Shown piece by piece: positions 12,934 through 25,232 of a stretch of 64,000 nt of DNA. The stretch spans positions 14,359,239 through 14,423,238 of the forward strand of contig NC_136020.1 of NCBI RefSeq assembly GCF_048128805.1. Direction: 5' to 3'. The notes beneath the pieces were generated by a model. That model was not told the origin of the DNA and did not search any database. It saw only the letters and a program-made list of their open reading frames with translations. Every line of letters starts with the position of its first letter. Position 1 is the stretch's first letter. Made by a program: the position numbers and the translations under genes. This stretch comes from Centroberyx gerrardi. Its lineage: Eukaryota; Chordata; Actinopteri; Beryciformes; Berycidae.

Positions 12934-13346
12934 CACTGCAAAAAATGTCCATATTAACAAGTAAATAAGTGAAATTACCCAACCCCATTGGCAGATTTTT
13001 AAAGACCCCATGAAATGACATCTTTACTTCTTTCATTTCATGTTGAAACAGGATGTTGGGGCGGGACATAACGCAGTGAGGGATCATTCAAAAGTCTAAA
13101 CCAATGGAATATGAGTCGGGGAGAGAAAGGCAATTTTATTTGATGGGAGGGGTGCGGAGGGGCGGGACTGTTCAAAAATCTGATGGTTTTATTGGTTAGA
13201 AATGTATATTTACGCCTACTAGTGCAGCGTGAGGTCACCATGAAAGATACTCCAGGAAATAAACGTAATGTGAGTTTATTTCATAGGGACTTTAAAGAGA
13301 AAAACAGATTCTATGCCTCAGTACCAGCTAGACTTTTTTTGCAGCG
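12934..13346. mobile_element. CACTGCAAAA-ended MITE, split by a second MITE
   Basis: The left end reads 'cactgcaaaaaatgtcc'. The right end reads 'gacttttttt' then 'gcagcg', an imperfect inverted copy. The same terminal motif is seen at 17838 ('cactgcaaaaaaaa') and at 23749-23758 ('ttttgcagtg'). A different element with its own inverted ends occupies 12997-13297 inside it, so the outer element is older. Confidence 0.5.
12997..13297 (+). mobile_element. MITE with TTTAAAG-CCCCATGAAATGA inverted ends, copy A
   Basis: Begins 'tttaaagaccccatgaaatga' and ends with the inverse 'tttatttcatagggactttaaa'. It closely matches 34798-35087 along its length, for example 'ggatgttggggcgggacat', 'gcagtgagggatcattcaaa', 'aaaggcaattttatttgatg' and 'tctgatggttttattggtt'. 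At about 300 bp with no reading frame it fits a non-autonomous DNA transposon. Confidence 0.75.
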
Positions 13347-13512
13347 TATGGATGATGTCAAGCTTTACGACTTTAGTCTGATAATCCCATGATAGTTTAC
13401 CTTTTAAGACAAAGATCTGAGCCCAGATCAATAGTACTGTTAGGCTCAGTATAGGAGCTGCCAAACTAGCAGACCCTTTCAAAGCAGGGTGCTAGCAGTC
13501 TCTCCTTGCACG

Positions 13513-13526
13513 TACACACACACACA

Positions 13527-13570
<44 letters not shown>
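13513..13570. repeat. (CA)n microsatellite
   Basis: CA run with one CC interruption near 13529. Confidence 0.9.
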
Positions 13571-13573
<3 letters not shown>

Positions 13574-14084
13574 TATTCACGGCTGCCCACAGGGCTCCAT
13601 TGCCTTGTTGGCCAGTGGCGCTGAGCTCATGGCAGGCCAGACAGTATGGACCCAGCTGTAAAAGGGAGGCTGCAGCCACCTCTATACAAAGGCCCCAGTC
13701 AGCACTTTGTGGTACTCTAAAAACAGATGCTATCAGAGTTAATGAGTGTATCTTGCAGCAAAGCAGTCCAGGGTTTACAGAGGGTCAGTCAGTCCACAAT
13801 TCCATCTGTGCAAATGTGACCTCTATTATGTTCGGTGGTTTCATAAACGGCCCTGCCTCTTTTGTTGAATATTTACATCGTGCCATCTCCTATTAATTCA
13901 TTGTTCATTCAAGTCGAGCCAAATCTTTACTGTCTCACTGGGTAAATTTGGTTTGCAGCTAACAAACAGAGTGTATCTCTGTATTACAATACAGTCTGTA
14001 CCTCTGCCAGAAGATGAATTGTAACAGGAGTCAGATTTCAGTCATCGGCGAAAAGGAAGAGTGAGCAGGTCGGGGTTCACTGTC

Positions 14085-14180
14085 TCTATAGGCGCACACA
14101 GAACATGGACACAGTCTGCGGGGATTGAACCTGTGCCCTTCTGGTTACAGGAGGTTCTGTCTAACCCGGGATGTTGGCTA
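14085..14180 (-). repeat. tRNA-derived SINE head fragment
   Basis: The plus strand carries 'gggattgaacctgtgcc', the complement of a degenerate tRNA B box, followed by 'cttctggttacagg'. The same module recurs at about 40737 and 44675. It is too diverged to be a functional tRNA gene. Confidence 0.45.
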
Positions 14181-16346
14181 AACAAGGTAAACCGAGTTAA
14201 CCCACTCGACTCCATCCAGCCTGTGTTAATGAGCTTGTGGAGGATCACAGAGCTGTTTAAACAGGGGGCTCTGCTTTCAGCGACGCTGATGCCCTCGGGG
14301 TCCCAAACCCTAATCCCAGGATCAATAACAGCGGTGTCAATACAACCCCATGTGCTGACACTTATGGATTCAAGATACCCGATACACACTATCAATCAAT
14401 GTGTTAAAGCGCACACTACATGCTCTGCCACAGTTTTAGTAGAGGCGAATACACAATGTTTATGACATCCGGATGAAGGCATATAGCCGAAAAATGTTGG
14501 TAAGAAAATAAACACCTTTATCTGCATGGTACATTTTTTATCTTTTGTTTTTTTCATCGACTGACAATCTGTACCTTTCAATTCGGGTGTATGCTCTTCC
14601 TGAGAGTTTTTACTCGGTTCTGTGGTCGTGCTCCACAATTAATAATAAGAACTAACTACTGCAATTTACAAATTACAAAAGGGTGCAATTGTGTTTTCTT
14701 TGAGGTAAATATCTTCATACAGTATTTCTAAACAAGATATTCTGGTGCTGTGCAGAATCCCTGGCCTACAAATAAAGTTGCATGTCAGAGAAAATATTAA
14801 AATTGTATATATGTACTAACACAATCCTAGGCATTAGCATCTAATTTTCTCTCCTCCATAGAGAAACATTTCTTGATTTTTGATTCTTGATTTTCTTCAT
14901 CAATGAAATTGCAATTTTCAGAACAAAAAAATGCAACATGACTTTTTGTCCATGCCTACCTAGCCTATCACATAAAGGGCTGATCATAAGAGACCATCAA
15001 CTGTGAATTGTTAAGTATGACCATAATATTTTGGAATGGCAAAATGTATCCAAGTCACTTCAGCTTTGGAAAGTTCTCATCAAGTTCCCTGACAGGCTCA
15101 CTGGCCCGTCCAGTTCTCTGCCACTTTTACTTGGCATCACTTAATGTTCTGTCAGGTTCTCCACATGTGAGATGAAAAACAAAGGAGGCAATTTGTAGTA
15201 AAAGGAAACTGAGGGGAAGAAACACTGTGCTCACCCAGATGGAAAAGTTACCGTGGTGTGTAGAACCAATAGAGCATAACAATCTAAGCGGGAAAAATAG
15301 CCCACTCTCAAACATGTTCAGAATCACTTTCCTTTTGTTTCTATTTTTAAAAAATAGAAAGAAAACATGCACAACACAGAAATATTGCCACTGGAGCCTT
15401 CTATAGAATGCGCAATGAACTGAGTCTAAACATTGTGTTTTCATTTCGACGGACAGAAAAATTTTGCTGAAAAAAAGAAAGAAGAAGAAATCTAAACTTG
15501 ATTTTGAGCCAGTATCCCTCTGACAGAACAAGGACACTATATCCCCCCCAATCATCCCAAATATGACCCTGCTGAATGGAGGCAATTGGGATTGCAACAG
15601 ACAAGCCTAGTAAACTACTCAATAATTCATCACTCGGTATAGTATTTTGTGGACTGGCTTTGATATACCAAAGCAGTGGCAGTGCTTCTAAGCAGGAAGA
15701 TAAGAGACATATTTTTGCATATGTATGTGCGAGAGGATATCAATAATTCAAACTGGTATTCTCTCAAGGCTACAATCCTAGAGGGAGCCTACCTAGGCAG
15801 ACAATCTGGCTAGGTAGGCTGCAAAACATCCCCAGTGCTGCAAACCAAGCAGTAGACAAGAACATGGCAGGCTATAAACTCAACAGACCTTGAGCTTGGG
15901 TCAGCCTGACCAGTTTGGAGTTTTAGTTATGCAAACATTTCTCAGAGGCGGAAATAATTGTATTGGTTGAGCTAAACCTCAGTGGAAAACTTTTTTCACA
16001 CGAGGTGGGAATTGAACCATCAGAGAGGAAGGCAACTATCTGCACCCATCTGCCATCCTGACCTCCACACCATTAAGTCCAACTGCGCTATTTCAATGTC
16101 AAACTACTGCCTGTTTCTAGTCACGTCTCGTCCACAAAGTCCTTTCATGGTGGAGAAACGCATTTCTCTCAGCGTTTTAAGACACCGTGCTCATTTCGCG
16201 AAATTTCATCAGACCAGGCTGCTCAGTGCTATGGCACTGATGAAGTGAATAGTGGTCTACATTGTTACTGGCCTCCTGGGAACAAGGAGAGATGTAACCT
16301 ATATTATATTCTCATTGATGTGTAGTCTAATGTAGGCCAGAGTTAC

Positions 16347-16376
16347 AGATAGATAGATAGATAGATACATATATAC

Positions 16377-16450
<74 letters not shown>
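16347..16450. repeat. (GATA)n array
   Basis: Tetranucleotide array with about 74 bp uninterrupted (16377-16450), preceded by a shorter run and an 'acatatatacat' break. Long pure arrays of this kind are usually highly polymorphic. Confidence 0.95.
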
Positions 16451-17147
16451 GGGGAGAGCAGAGCATTAGACATTAGAACTGTGCTATATTTAACACCCTG
16501 AAGAGATCAGAAAAGAGGTCATGAGCTGCATTTCAGTTATCAGAACAGTTTGGGAAATTAATCAAGCCAAATGCTGGCCTGTCATGGTAGTCAACCATCA
16601 TATAGAGATCCTATTCTACTCTAAAAATCGAATTAGTTGGTAAAATAATTGGTAAATAATAATTAGCAGGTGATTTTTTTTTAACTAACAGCAACAGTTT
16701 GGACTCAAAACTGGACTACTTTCCTGCCCTTTGTATCAGACTCCAAAGGATAAGGAGTTACTTAAGGAAACCACACACAGGTAGGATGATCCCATAGGAA
16801 GACAGCATTAACTGTATCATCGCTGACCTAACACTGATGGTTCATGAGATCCAACACTTACAAGTCACACCCAGGACACCTGATGCCTATAGTGTGACCT
16901 GAAATATGTGAGGAAACCACCGTGGGAAAAGTATGTGATACCCACTGAAGAAAATTATCTTGCCTTCCACTTATTAATGGCCCTTTTGTAGAGTGACTTT
17001 CTTGCAGGTAATATATCCCATAGTAGTAATGGGTGAGTGGCTTGAATGAATATAACAGAGAGAAGTGAGAAGGGAAGGGGTTTCTGACTATGGTTCAGAA
17101 AGCACAGAGCAATAGGTTGCAGTCATCAATACTACTGGTCTATAAGC

Positions 17148-17150
<3 letters not shown>

Positions 17151-17194
<44 letters not shown>

Positions 17195-17217
17195 TCACTC
17201 TCTCTCTCTCTCTCTCT
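17151..17217. repeat. (TC)n microsatellite
   Basis: TC run with an 'acactcac' interruption near 17191. Confidence 0.9.
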
Positions 17218-17837
17218 AACTTGAACAAAGCAATATTTGCCACTGGAAAATGCTACCAAATCAGTGTTAAGATTTACGAGGTAAGTCATGGACAAAACAA
17301 AAGGAAAAAGTTATTTTCAGGCAAGTTGTGCACATGATAGGTATAGTTAGAGACAGACAGACAGACAGGGGCTGCATCAAGCTGAAAATACGTGAAAAAG
17401 GACAAAACATCCCACTCACAGCAGAACACATTCAGCCAGCAGCCATATTCCCCAACAATTCCAAAAAAAAAACAGAAAAAAGAAATGTGATATTCGGTGC
17501 TTGCAGCCAGTGGGCAGCAACAGAGGCTCTGAGCGTTGGTTTGCAGTTCTCTGGGTAAAGGTTAAATGGGCTTTGTGAGTCACGGATCAGAGTGGAGAGT
17601 GGAGGAGAGCTGGAGTGGGTTGAGGGTCAAAACCAGCAGTGTGTCTACGATGGGAAAATGCCGGGAGGACACTGAAAGAAAACTGGGCAAACAGGCGTAG
17701 TGCAGAGCCGTGTGCAACCCGCCCAGACAGGGACAGGGAGCGAATTACAATTTAAAGTATGTGCAGGGATTCACATGCAGCGTCATATTTGATAACGTCA
17801 TTTTTATTGCGCAATCGGCTTGTGTCCATGGCATTTA

Positions 17838-18085
17838 CACTGCAAAAAAAAGCCAAAAGGTTGTCTTATATTGAGTCCTAAATTCTGTCAATGAAGTAAC
17901 ACCATTTAATTTGTTTTAAGTGCCTTTATGCTTGTTTCAAGAATTTTATGAAGTGACAATATCTTGAAATAAGGCTTATCAGTCTACAAGTATCAAGATA
18001 TTTTCACTTGATTAAAAAATATCATTGAAACAAGTTAATTTCAATTGGAAACAACCAAATTTCACCCTTTTGACATTTGTTCAAG
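17838..18085. repeat. CACTGCAAAA-type MITE fragment
   Basis: Begins 'cactgcaaaaaaaag', followed by AT-rich sequence with repeated 'cttgtttcaag', 'aatatcttgaaat' and 'ttcacttgatt' motifs. These recur at 23440-23758. The right boundary is unclear. Confidence 0.55.
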
Positions 18086-19251
18086 GAAACATAAGATTTG
18101 AAGATTTGAAGATTCAGCTTGTTTAGGAGGAGATTCTCTTGCAGTATCTTCAGTTACATCAAAGCATGCAGAATGATGAAGAGTGATTCATGTTCAGGAC
18201 AAAGAGTACAGCGCCGCCACAGACTCTGGTGTATGTCGCTCCCTCGCCATGTCCTTCCACATGAAGGGGGAAACTCATATCACAGACATTCATCACTAAA
18301 CCATATGCCTGTCTCACCAAAATATAGTCCCTGGCTCCCAGCCAAGTCATTAAAATAGTTAATTATCTGTGTGCCAGTGCAATATGGTGTGAAGAAACAG
18401 TTCTATTATTACAAAATATATAATAGGATAAGCTCAACATTTTAAATGAGAGACAACTGTATTACATTACATTATGCAAGATAAACAGGAAAGAAGCAAT
18501 TAGCTTTGGTTTGACTCAAGATTATAATGAAGCACAAAGATCTGGTTGTGCGGTAACGTTCCTGGCATTTTTTAGGGTGAGAAATTAACCGTTCCACCAA
18601 AATACAGTAGAAAAATTAGCATTATTTGTTACATTATTTTAACATTTTTTTAAAAGATGGATATGTATCTCAATAGGGGGGCATTTGAATCAGAGAGCAG
18701 ACTGTGTTTCATATCTGCAGGTAGTCTGATTTAGATCTTGTGAGCATCATCAGTATGTATCTTAGCAAGCTGAGCGGTAGGTATGGGACATCAGGGTTAT
18801 CTCTTCCCCACAGAACAGAGATTAGGAGAACAGAGATAGTGGCTGATTTGGTGGAAAATTGCCTGAGCACGAACTTAAAACTTCCTTCTTTTGATCTAGG
18901 CCAAGCATGGAGAATCACTAAACCTTTTTAAAACTGATACACATCATCATAACTGAGCAAAATTAACTCGAGTACGATCAAGAAAACATAATGAGTTTCT
19001 GTAACACAACATTTTATGTAAGCCGGTAGAGCAGGAAGTTGTTCTTTCCTTTGAATCCTGTTGAAGGGCGGTTGCCTCATATCTCACGTCCAATCTCGTA
19101 ATAAGCTAAAGTGCAAAAACAGCAGCGACGGATGCATTACGTCAGGGAGCTAAAAAGGCAAGGTGGGTAATGCTCCCTGGCTCGGAGAGGACAATGCTGT
19201 GTATCTGGCGGCCCAAAAACCCCACAGCTCAGCAGTTGTCAGGGTGAGAGA

Positions 19252-19278
19252 GAGGGAGAGAGAGAGAGAGAGAGAGAG
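19252..19278. repeat. (GA)n microsatellite
   Basis: Short GA run inside a purine-rich segment. Confidence 0.8.
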
Positions 19279-19689
19279 GAGGGGGTGGCAGGAAGGGCGC
19301 GGTGGGGCATTATCACTGATGTGAAAGGCCATTGACCTTTATGGGCCAAAGTGCAATTGCATCAAATGATGCTGAGTAAGAACAAATAGGACATCACTCA
19401 CTCGTATCGTAAGTCATAATCTCTGCAGCCTACCGATGCATAAATCTGCCTCAAGTCTGTTGACTGAAACATTACGAAACACACATATATTAAACTGGGT
19501 CAATATACTGTACACTACAGTGGGACAAATTCTCATCAAGCTCTGTATCCATGGGCAGACAGCAAAATTCAGGAACTATACTGGACTCCCAACAAACATA
19601 TTATTTACCTGCTACTACAGCACAATGAGAGCAAAAACAAGTTATCAGTCAAATGAAAGTTTTCAGGTTTTCAGTTGTGTTTTACAAGA

Positions 19690-20080
19690 TCACGCCAAAA
19701 TGAAAATGCAGTAAGTTAGCCCCCATGGATCTTTTTACAGCTCCAAAAGAAGCATAAAATGTCCATCAAATTTCCCCAAACAGCTCATGAAGGATGATTC
19801 AAGTGTTTTGATTGCACTGTGGGTCCAAAGGTCCAATATTTACCTCATTCTTTTCTAGATTTGATGGGCATTTTATGCTTTTTGGAGCTGTAAAAAGACA
19901 GTCCTGTTAACTTCAACAGTTTGGGAGAAGGCTGAGAATAAACTGTGGGGGCTAACTCGCTGTGTGTTTGGTCCTGCAAACTTCACTGGAGTTTCAACTG
20001 GCATGGGGAAGAGGAGATAATAACATGGGAGTGACAAGATAATAACCTAATTTTCATTTTGGGGTGAACTATTCCTTTGA
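19690..20080. repeat. Foldback MITE-like element
   Basis: The left arm 'gttagccccc...cttttttacagctcc...gcataaaatgtccatcaaat' has an inverted partner 'atttgatgggcattttatgc...ggagctgtaaaaag', with 'gggggctaac' beyond it. The right end 'tttcattttggggtgaactattcctttga' is a terminal sequence I recognise as widespread in fish MITEs. A weak inverse, 'cgccaaaatgaaaa', lies at the left edge. Confidence 0.65.
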
Positions 20081-20757
20081 CAAGCTACAGGTGTTGATGG
20101 AATCAGCACAAGTTTTCCCATATCTTAGTGATATGTTTGGTTTGTTCCTTTTATTTTACAGCACCGCTATTCACAAATATACTCTATAGTTACATACTAT
20201 CTACTACTACTACTATAAAAAATGTACCATAAGTTGTTTATTATTTTGGCCATCACTCATGATGTAAGCTTAGGTATCATGTTTTTCAAATGCTGGATAT
20301 CTCATTTTGGAAGGAACCTCTTAAGTGCTTTGCATTATATCATGGCGGGACAGTTGTGTGTTGTATTATGCAACAGTTTGGCCTATCTTTAGATTGTGAA
20401 TGCGCACATACATACTATCCCTTTACATAACCCATTGAAAATTTCATCATAATCCCCTAGAGCAGTAAACGTACACGCCCATACAGTATGAAGAGTTTGA
20501 TTTCAAAATGAGATTTCCACCAATTGAATTGAGTGACACAAAATGACTGATAGCACAAAAACAAATTCTGCTACTTTTGAATGGATAGCAGGGAAGACAA
20601 AAACTTTTACGGATTGAATCTTCTTTGATTTAGAGACATCAAATGAAAAAAACAGGCAAAAATCAGACTTTTCTCTACTTATGACCTTCCTATACTCTAC
20701 TTACGTATGTTATATTCCCAAGTAGTTTACAACCATTGCATAATACATAATATTAGT

Positions 20758-20763
<6 letters not shown>

Positions 20764-20796
<33 letters not shown>
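20764..20796. repeat. (TC)n microsatellite
   Basis: Uninterrupted TC run. Confidence 0.9.
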
Positions 20797-20800
<4 letters not shown>

Positions 20801-20859
20801 ATCAGCGCGGCCCATAAACATGAGGGTCTGTCTGTCTTTAATTGGTTTATCAGTGAGCA

Positions 20860-21290
20860 GCCAAAGCTCCAGCTGATAGATGATGTCTCCACACTGAGGG
20901 CTGCTTCTGTTCCCGTCCTCCTCATCTGCTCACTGGACAGTTTATCTTTGCTACAATGGCGTCCTTTCAGCCGCAGCAGAGGGCTCTTATTGAAGTCGGG
21001 CGGGCCGACAGAAAGGCCTTCTCTCCGGGGTCAGACGAGTAGGAGCGGGGACACATGCAGACTCCGTTGAACCCGGGCTGGTTTTCCCACACCACGCAGA
21101 TATTGATGATTAGCAGGCGCTCGATACAAAGCGCCCACTGATCAACTGATCTACAAGCCTGGGAAAACGGAGCTAAGAGAGGGCTGTCACATCCAGGCTT
21201 ATAAAACCTCATCCAGTATAGACTAGCATAGCAAAGGTCCAGATTCAGACCTTGTAGACTGCACCGGGAGACCTTTGATGTTCTTAAATG
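20860..21290. promoter_or_regulatory. Repeat-poor block, possible conserved noncoding element
   Basis: This block has higher GC than its surroundings, no microsatellite, no visible inverted repeat and no supported exon. An open frame of about 109 codons on the minus strand is not flanked by clear splice sites and resembles no protein I know. Composition alone is weak evidence, so this is only a candidate for cross-species alignment. Confidence 0.2.
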
Positions 21291-23439
21291 AGACATTTCA
21301 CCAAAAAAAAACAGCAGAGGAAAAAAATAATTAGAAGCACCTTAAATAAAACAAGTGTCACACCATGTTCACACTGCGAGCAACTCGGCTGATGACCGAC
21401 TGTGGGCAGTGTGAGAGGCTCTGACTGCATCTATGTAGTGGTTTTGTGAGTAAACAGCACTAGCCAGCAAGTGCTACTTAGGTAGCATTAATTGAATATA
21501 AACAGAAAAAAATCTGTAAAATTATTTCAGAGCTTAACATTTACCTCAGCGATGGATGCAACCGTTCTCCAAGCATTGTTTATTCCTGCAGACTTTCAAA
21601 CAAAAGACGCAGAGAACTGGGAAGCTTTGAATGGCTGTAATCAATTTCTGCAGAACTACAAGGAACCACACAAGCTGGATTAGCTGCTGATGGCCAGTGA
21701 TGGTGAAAAGTTCAGCTGTGGCCAACTTTTCTCAGCCGACAAGCTGGTGGAGCCTCTGCACATCAGCTGAGTTTCCTGGCTGCTCAGCTGTATAGGAAAT
21801 GAAGAGACTTCCAGTGAATTGTTGATGATGTTGCTCACAGTGTGAACACCGGGTCTCATCCACCTGTGCTTGCGGTACATGCACACCCAAACACCCACAC
21901 ACCCACACACACACACAACAGCAGTCACACCAACAAATCTAAATATACCTAAATCTGCAGTGCCAGCACCATACAAACCCAAACTGCATAGTCATGCCCT
22001 CTTCTCCCACAGTAGTTATTATTCCACGGCCTCCAAACATTCAAAAATGTTACAAGAATATCCCTTAAAGAAAAATATACCTTAAGGCAAGCAGAGACCA
22101 TTCCTGTACAAACTGTCACAGCGTGTATAGGACCCTGTATAGGTGTTTGGCTGCCTTACAAGAGAGCAGTGCAAACACAGCAGGCTTCAGGTCAATGAAA
22201 CGGCTTAAAATGCAATACATAATTACGCACTCTACAAATCAAGTGTGACAGACTCAAAGATTAATTTCCCCTCAAACTAATCTCTCTTCATGTCTGGGGG
22301 TTAAAAAATACACGGATGTCAAGTTGTGAGAAATAGAAATTTCAGTTTCCATCCTGCCATATATGGAGATATGCAGCTCTCTACAGCAGCATATAAAGTA
22401 CTGTATGTGTGGCAGAGTAAAAAAGATCAGTCACAGCTGACAGATTCAATTGTGCCCTCTGAAAACATCTTTAATAATCATCGTTGAGGAGCTGACGCCT
22501 GGTTGGTCTGATTGAAACGGCGCCGGTCATGTGACGCCGATACCTTGAACCAATTGGATGTTTGGTGTGATAAGAGAAGCTCTTTAATGGCTTCTTTGAC
22601 CTAAATCTTCACTAATCATTTTAGAGCTGAGACAAAGATTCTGGTGGATGGGGATAATATTTTAAACCTACTATACAGTGAATTAAGCTCCCACCACTGG
22701 GTATTAGCATTCCTCCTTTGTTACAGTAACACTGGTAAAAAAAAAAAAAAGAACATGTAGGCCTATTTAGACCATATGCCCTCTATATGATTTTAAATAT
22801 GGTGTTTTTCCTCTTCCGAAAGACCAACGTCTAAATCCTGATTGTGATGAGTTCTGATCTTGATGAACCTTCTCCTTTTTAGCAAGTCTTGATGGACAGA
22901 TGGAAAAAACAGAGACAGTAGAAAAATAGAATGGGTAGCGAGTTGATTTGCCTCCAAAAACAACAACATGCCACTCAGTGTCAAATGAGACCTTTTCAAA
23001 TTGTGACCTGTGAACTCCTCCCATCACCCATCATTGGACTGTGACAATTTCTGAATAAGAGATTTGGATTTGCCGTAATCCCCACTCTCTGGCTATGAAC
23101 AGGCCTTAAATCTATTAGAAGTGCCAGAAAAAAACAAAAAACAAAGCACCAGCGGCATGTATGCTGACCAATTAAACAGCACAAGCTGCCACTAAAGGAT
23201 GTATGTAGTGGTGTGTGCATGTAATTAAATGTGTGGGACTGGTGTGCATACACATGCGTGTGTGTGAGGGTATGTGATTGTTCATAATGTTGTACAGTAC
23301 ATGTGTAAGCGGTCTGTGTCAGGGTGCTTTTCACTATGCAAATGTATTATATCACTGATGGCCTAATTGTGCCAGGAGACTAAAGTGCTTTCCTTTTGAA
23401 AAAAATATCCTCCCTAACAAGTCATTTGATTAGTACTAT

Positions 23440-23758
23440 ATACTATTATTCAGTCTTAAAATATTTTTTTTTTCTTAAAAAGTAAAAACATCTGTCAATA
23501 GATTGAGATAATTTAACTTGTTTCCAATGCAAATCAGCTTGTTTGAAGAGTTTTCTTGAATCAAGTGACATTATCTTAACAAGTGGAATCATCTGCCATA
23601 TTGTAATGACAATCTATTTTCACTTGTTTCAAGACAATTCAAGTGAAGTTGCAGTGAACTAAATTATCTCATCCTATTGAAATTACCGTACCCCATTTTT
23701 GCCCCGATGCACGATTAAATCATGTGTTAAAATGAATATGTTGATATGTTTTGCAGTG
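23440..23758. repeat. CACTGCAAAA-type MITE fragment
   Basis: AT-rich, with 'cttgtttccaatgcaaatcagcttgtttga', 'cttgaatcaagtgac' and 'ttttcacttgtttcaag' motifs. It terminates in 'ttttgcagtg', the inverse of the end seen at 17838. Confidence 0.55.
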
Positions 23759-24189
23759 AGCAAGTGAAAGCTACTACCAGTCTGACAACTCCAAGGTCCT
23801 CCTCTGCTCTCACCTACTCTCCCATCTGCTGCCCACCTGATCCACTAAAACAGCTCATCTGTGGCCCACAAGCAGACTCAAACCTACCCATGAGTATGAA
23901 ATCACCTTTTCTACTCAACTGCTCCCTTTTTAGAACGATTCGGTGTGATAGGCCATCATCTTGCTAAAAAAGCTGGTGAAAGAAGATGGAAGTATAGACC
24001 TATCCAGCTTTCTGTGTGAGTGTGTGTACATACATGCATGTGTATGTATATTTGGGCCATGTGTGTGTCTGTGCTTTAGTCTGTCGGTGTACTGTATATG
24101 GGTGGAGGAACGGCGTGCCACGTCTCCTTTCATTACTCTCTAGTCTCTCGCTCTACTTCAGATGAAGCCTGGCACAGCTGGTGAACTCA

Positions 24190-24470
24190 GCAGCACGTCG
24201 CTCCTCTCCTCTCCATTCTTCTTCACTCAACTCCTCTTCACCGCTCTCCTCCCCTCTCCATTTTCATCCTTCCTACTCCTCTCCTCTCCACTCTTCTTCA
24301 CTCCACTCCTCACCTATTCCTCTCCTCTCCACTCCTGTGCTTTCCTTTCGACCCCCCCCCCTCCTCTCCAGAGTCCTTCCCACTCCTCTCCTCTCCTATT
24401 TATTTTCTTCTCTTCTCTTCTCTTCTCTTCTCTTCTCTTCTCTTCTCTTCTCTTCTCTTCTCTTCTCCTC
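24190..24470. repeat. Polypyrimidine minisatellite with (TTCTC)n array
   Basis: The plus strand is nearly all C/T. It starts with degenerate 'ctcctctccactc' units and ends in a pure (TTCTC)n array at about 24405-24466. The Ser/Leu/Phe-rich open frames here are artefacts of the repeat. The mirror-symmetric polypyrimidine run could form triplex DNA. Confidence 0.9.
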
Positions 24471-24649
24471 CTTTCATGGCATCTACCCAAGAGACTGAAC
24501 TCTCCTTGTTTTGAATCGGATTGGATTGTTTACTATAAAAGCACAATTAATGACAGTTAATTAGTCAGTTAGAAACTTTACACACAGTTTTACTGTGTGG
24601 GATGTTTTACAGATTAGTGGAGACTATCCCTATTTAGTGATAAAGACTG

Positions 24650-24795
24650 TCCCACAACTGGACAGTCACAGGTTTGAAGCATGTGACCTGTCTAAGTGTC
24701 CTTGAGGAAGACACTGAACCTACATGCTTAGTCATTATAGACAGGTCTGGATTGGAGTATCAGCTAAATTCCTCCAGTGTAAAATGTAAAAGTAG
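24650..24795 (+). repeat. tRNA-derived SINE with V-SINE-like tail
   Basis: The copy holds, in order, a degenerate tRNA head ('gtcacaggtttgaagc'), 'gtgtccttgaggaagacactgaacc', and the tail 'tcagctaaatt...gtaaaatgtaaaa'. This is the usual order of a common fish SINE, in plus orientation. Confidence 0.6.
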
Positions 24796-25194
24796 CAGGG
24801 GGACCTGAATGACTGACTGTGTGACTAACAGATCTGTATTACTATGTGCACAACACCTCGGCCTTGCAGTCTTTTCATTGTGTGAAATATGGGTCTTCCA
24901 TCTCCCAACCATAACATCCTCTACCAAAAAACAAAAAAAAAAACAGAAAACAACAAACCATCTGTCTTCCACCGTAAGGAAAAGAAAACAACAGCATCTG
25001 CTCCAGTCACCACAGCGCTCTGGCTCTCTCAGAAATCTACCAGCAGGAGACAGTATGACACACTCCACCCCCGCCTTTAACTCTCCCCTATTTTCCAATT
25101 CATCAATCTTCAGCCAGTCATGATAATTTAATGTGCCCCCGTCCCTTAATAAAAACAGCCACCCAAACACATCCAGCTGTGTGCCGGGGGTGAG

Positions 25195-25232
25195 GGTGTG
25201 TGTGTGTGTGTGTGTGTGCGTGTGTGTGTGTG
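25195..25232. repeat. (GT)n microsatellite
   Basis: GT run with one GC interruption, followed by a G-rich stretch to 25255. Confidence 0.9.

Noticed and set aside
14061-14465. 134- and 117-codon open frames on both strands
   Set aside because: They overlap a SINE-derived segment and show no domain or codon pattern of a real gene.
24162-24560. 132- and 105-codon open frames
   Set aside because: Translation of the polypyrimidine minisatellite.
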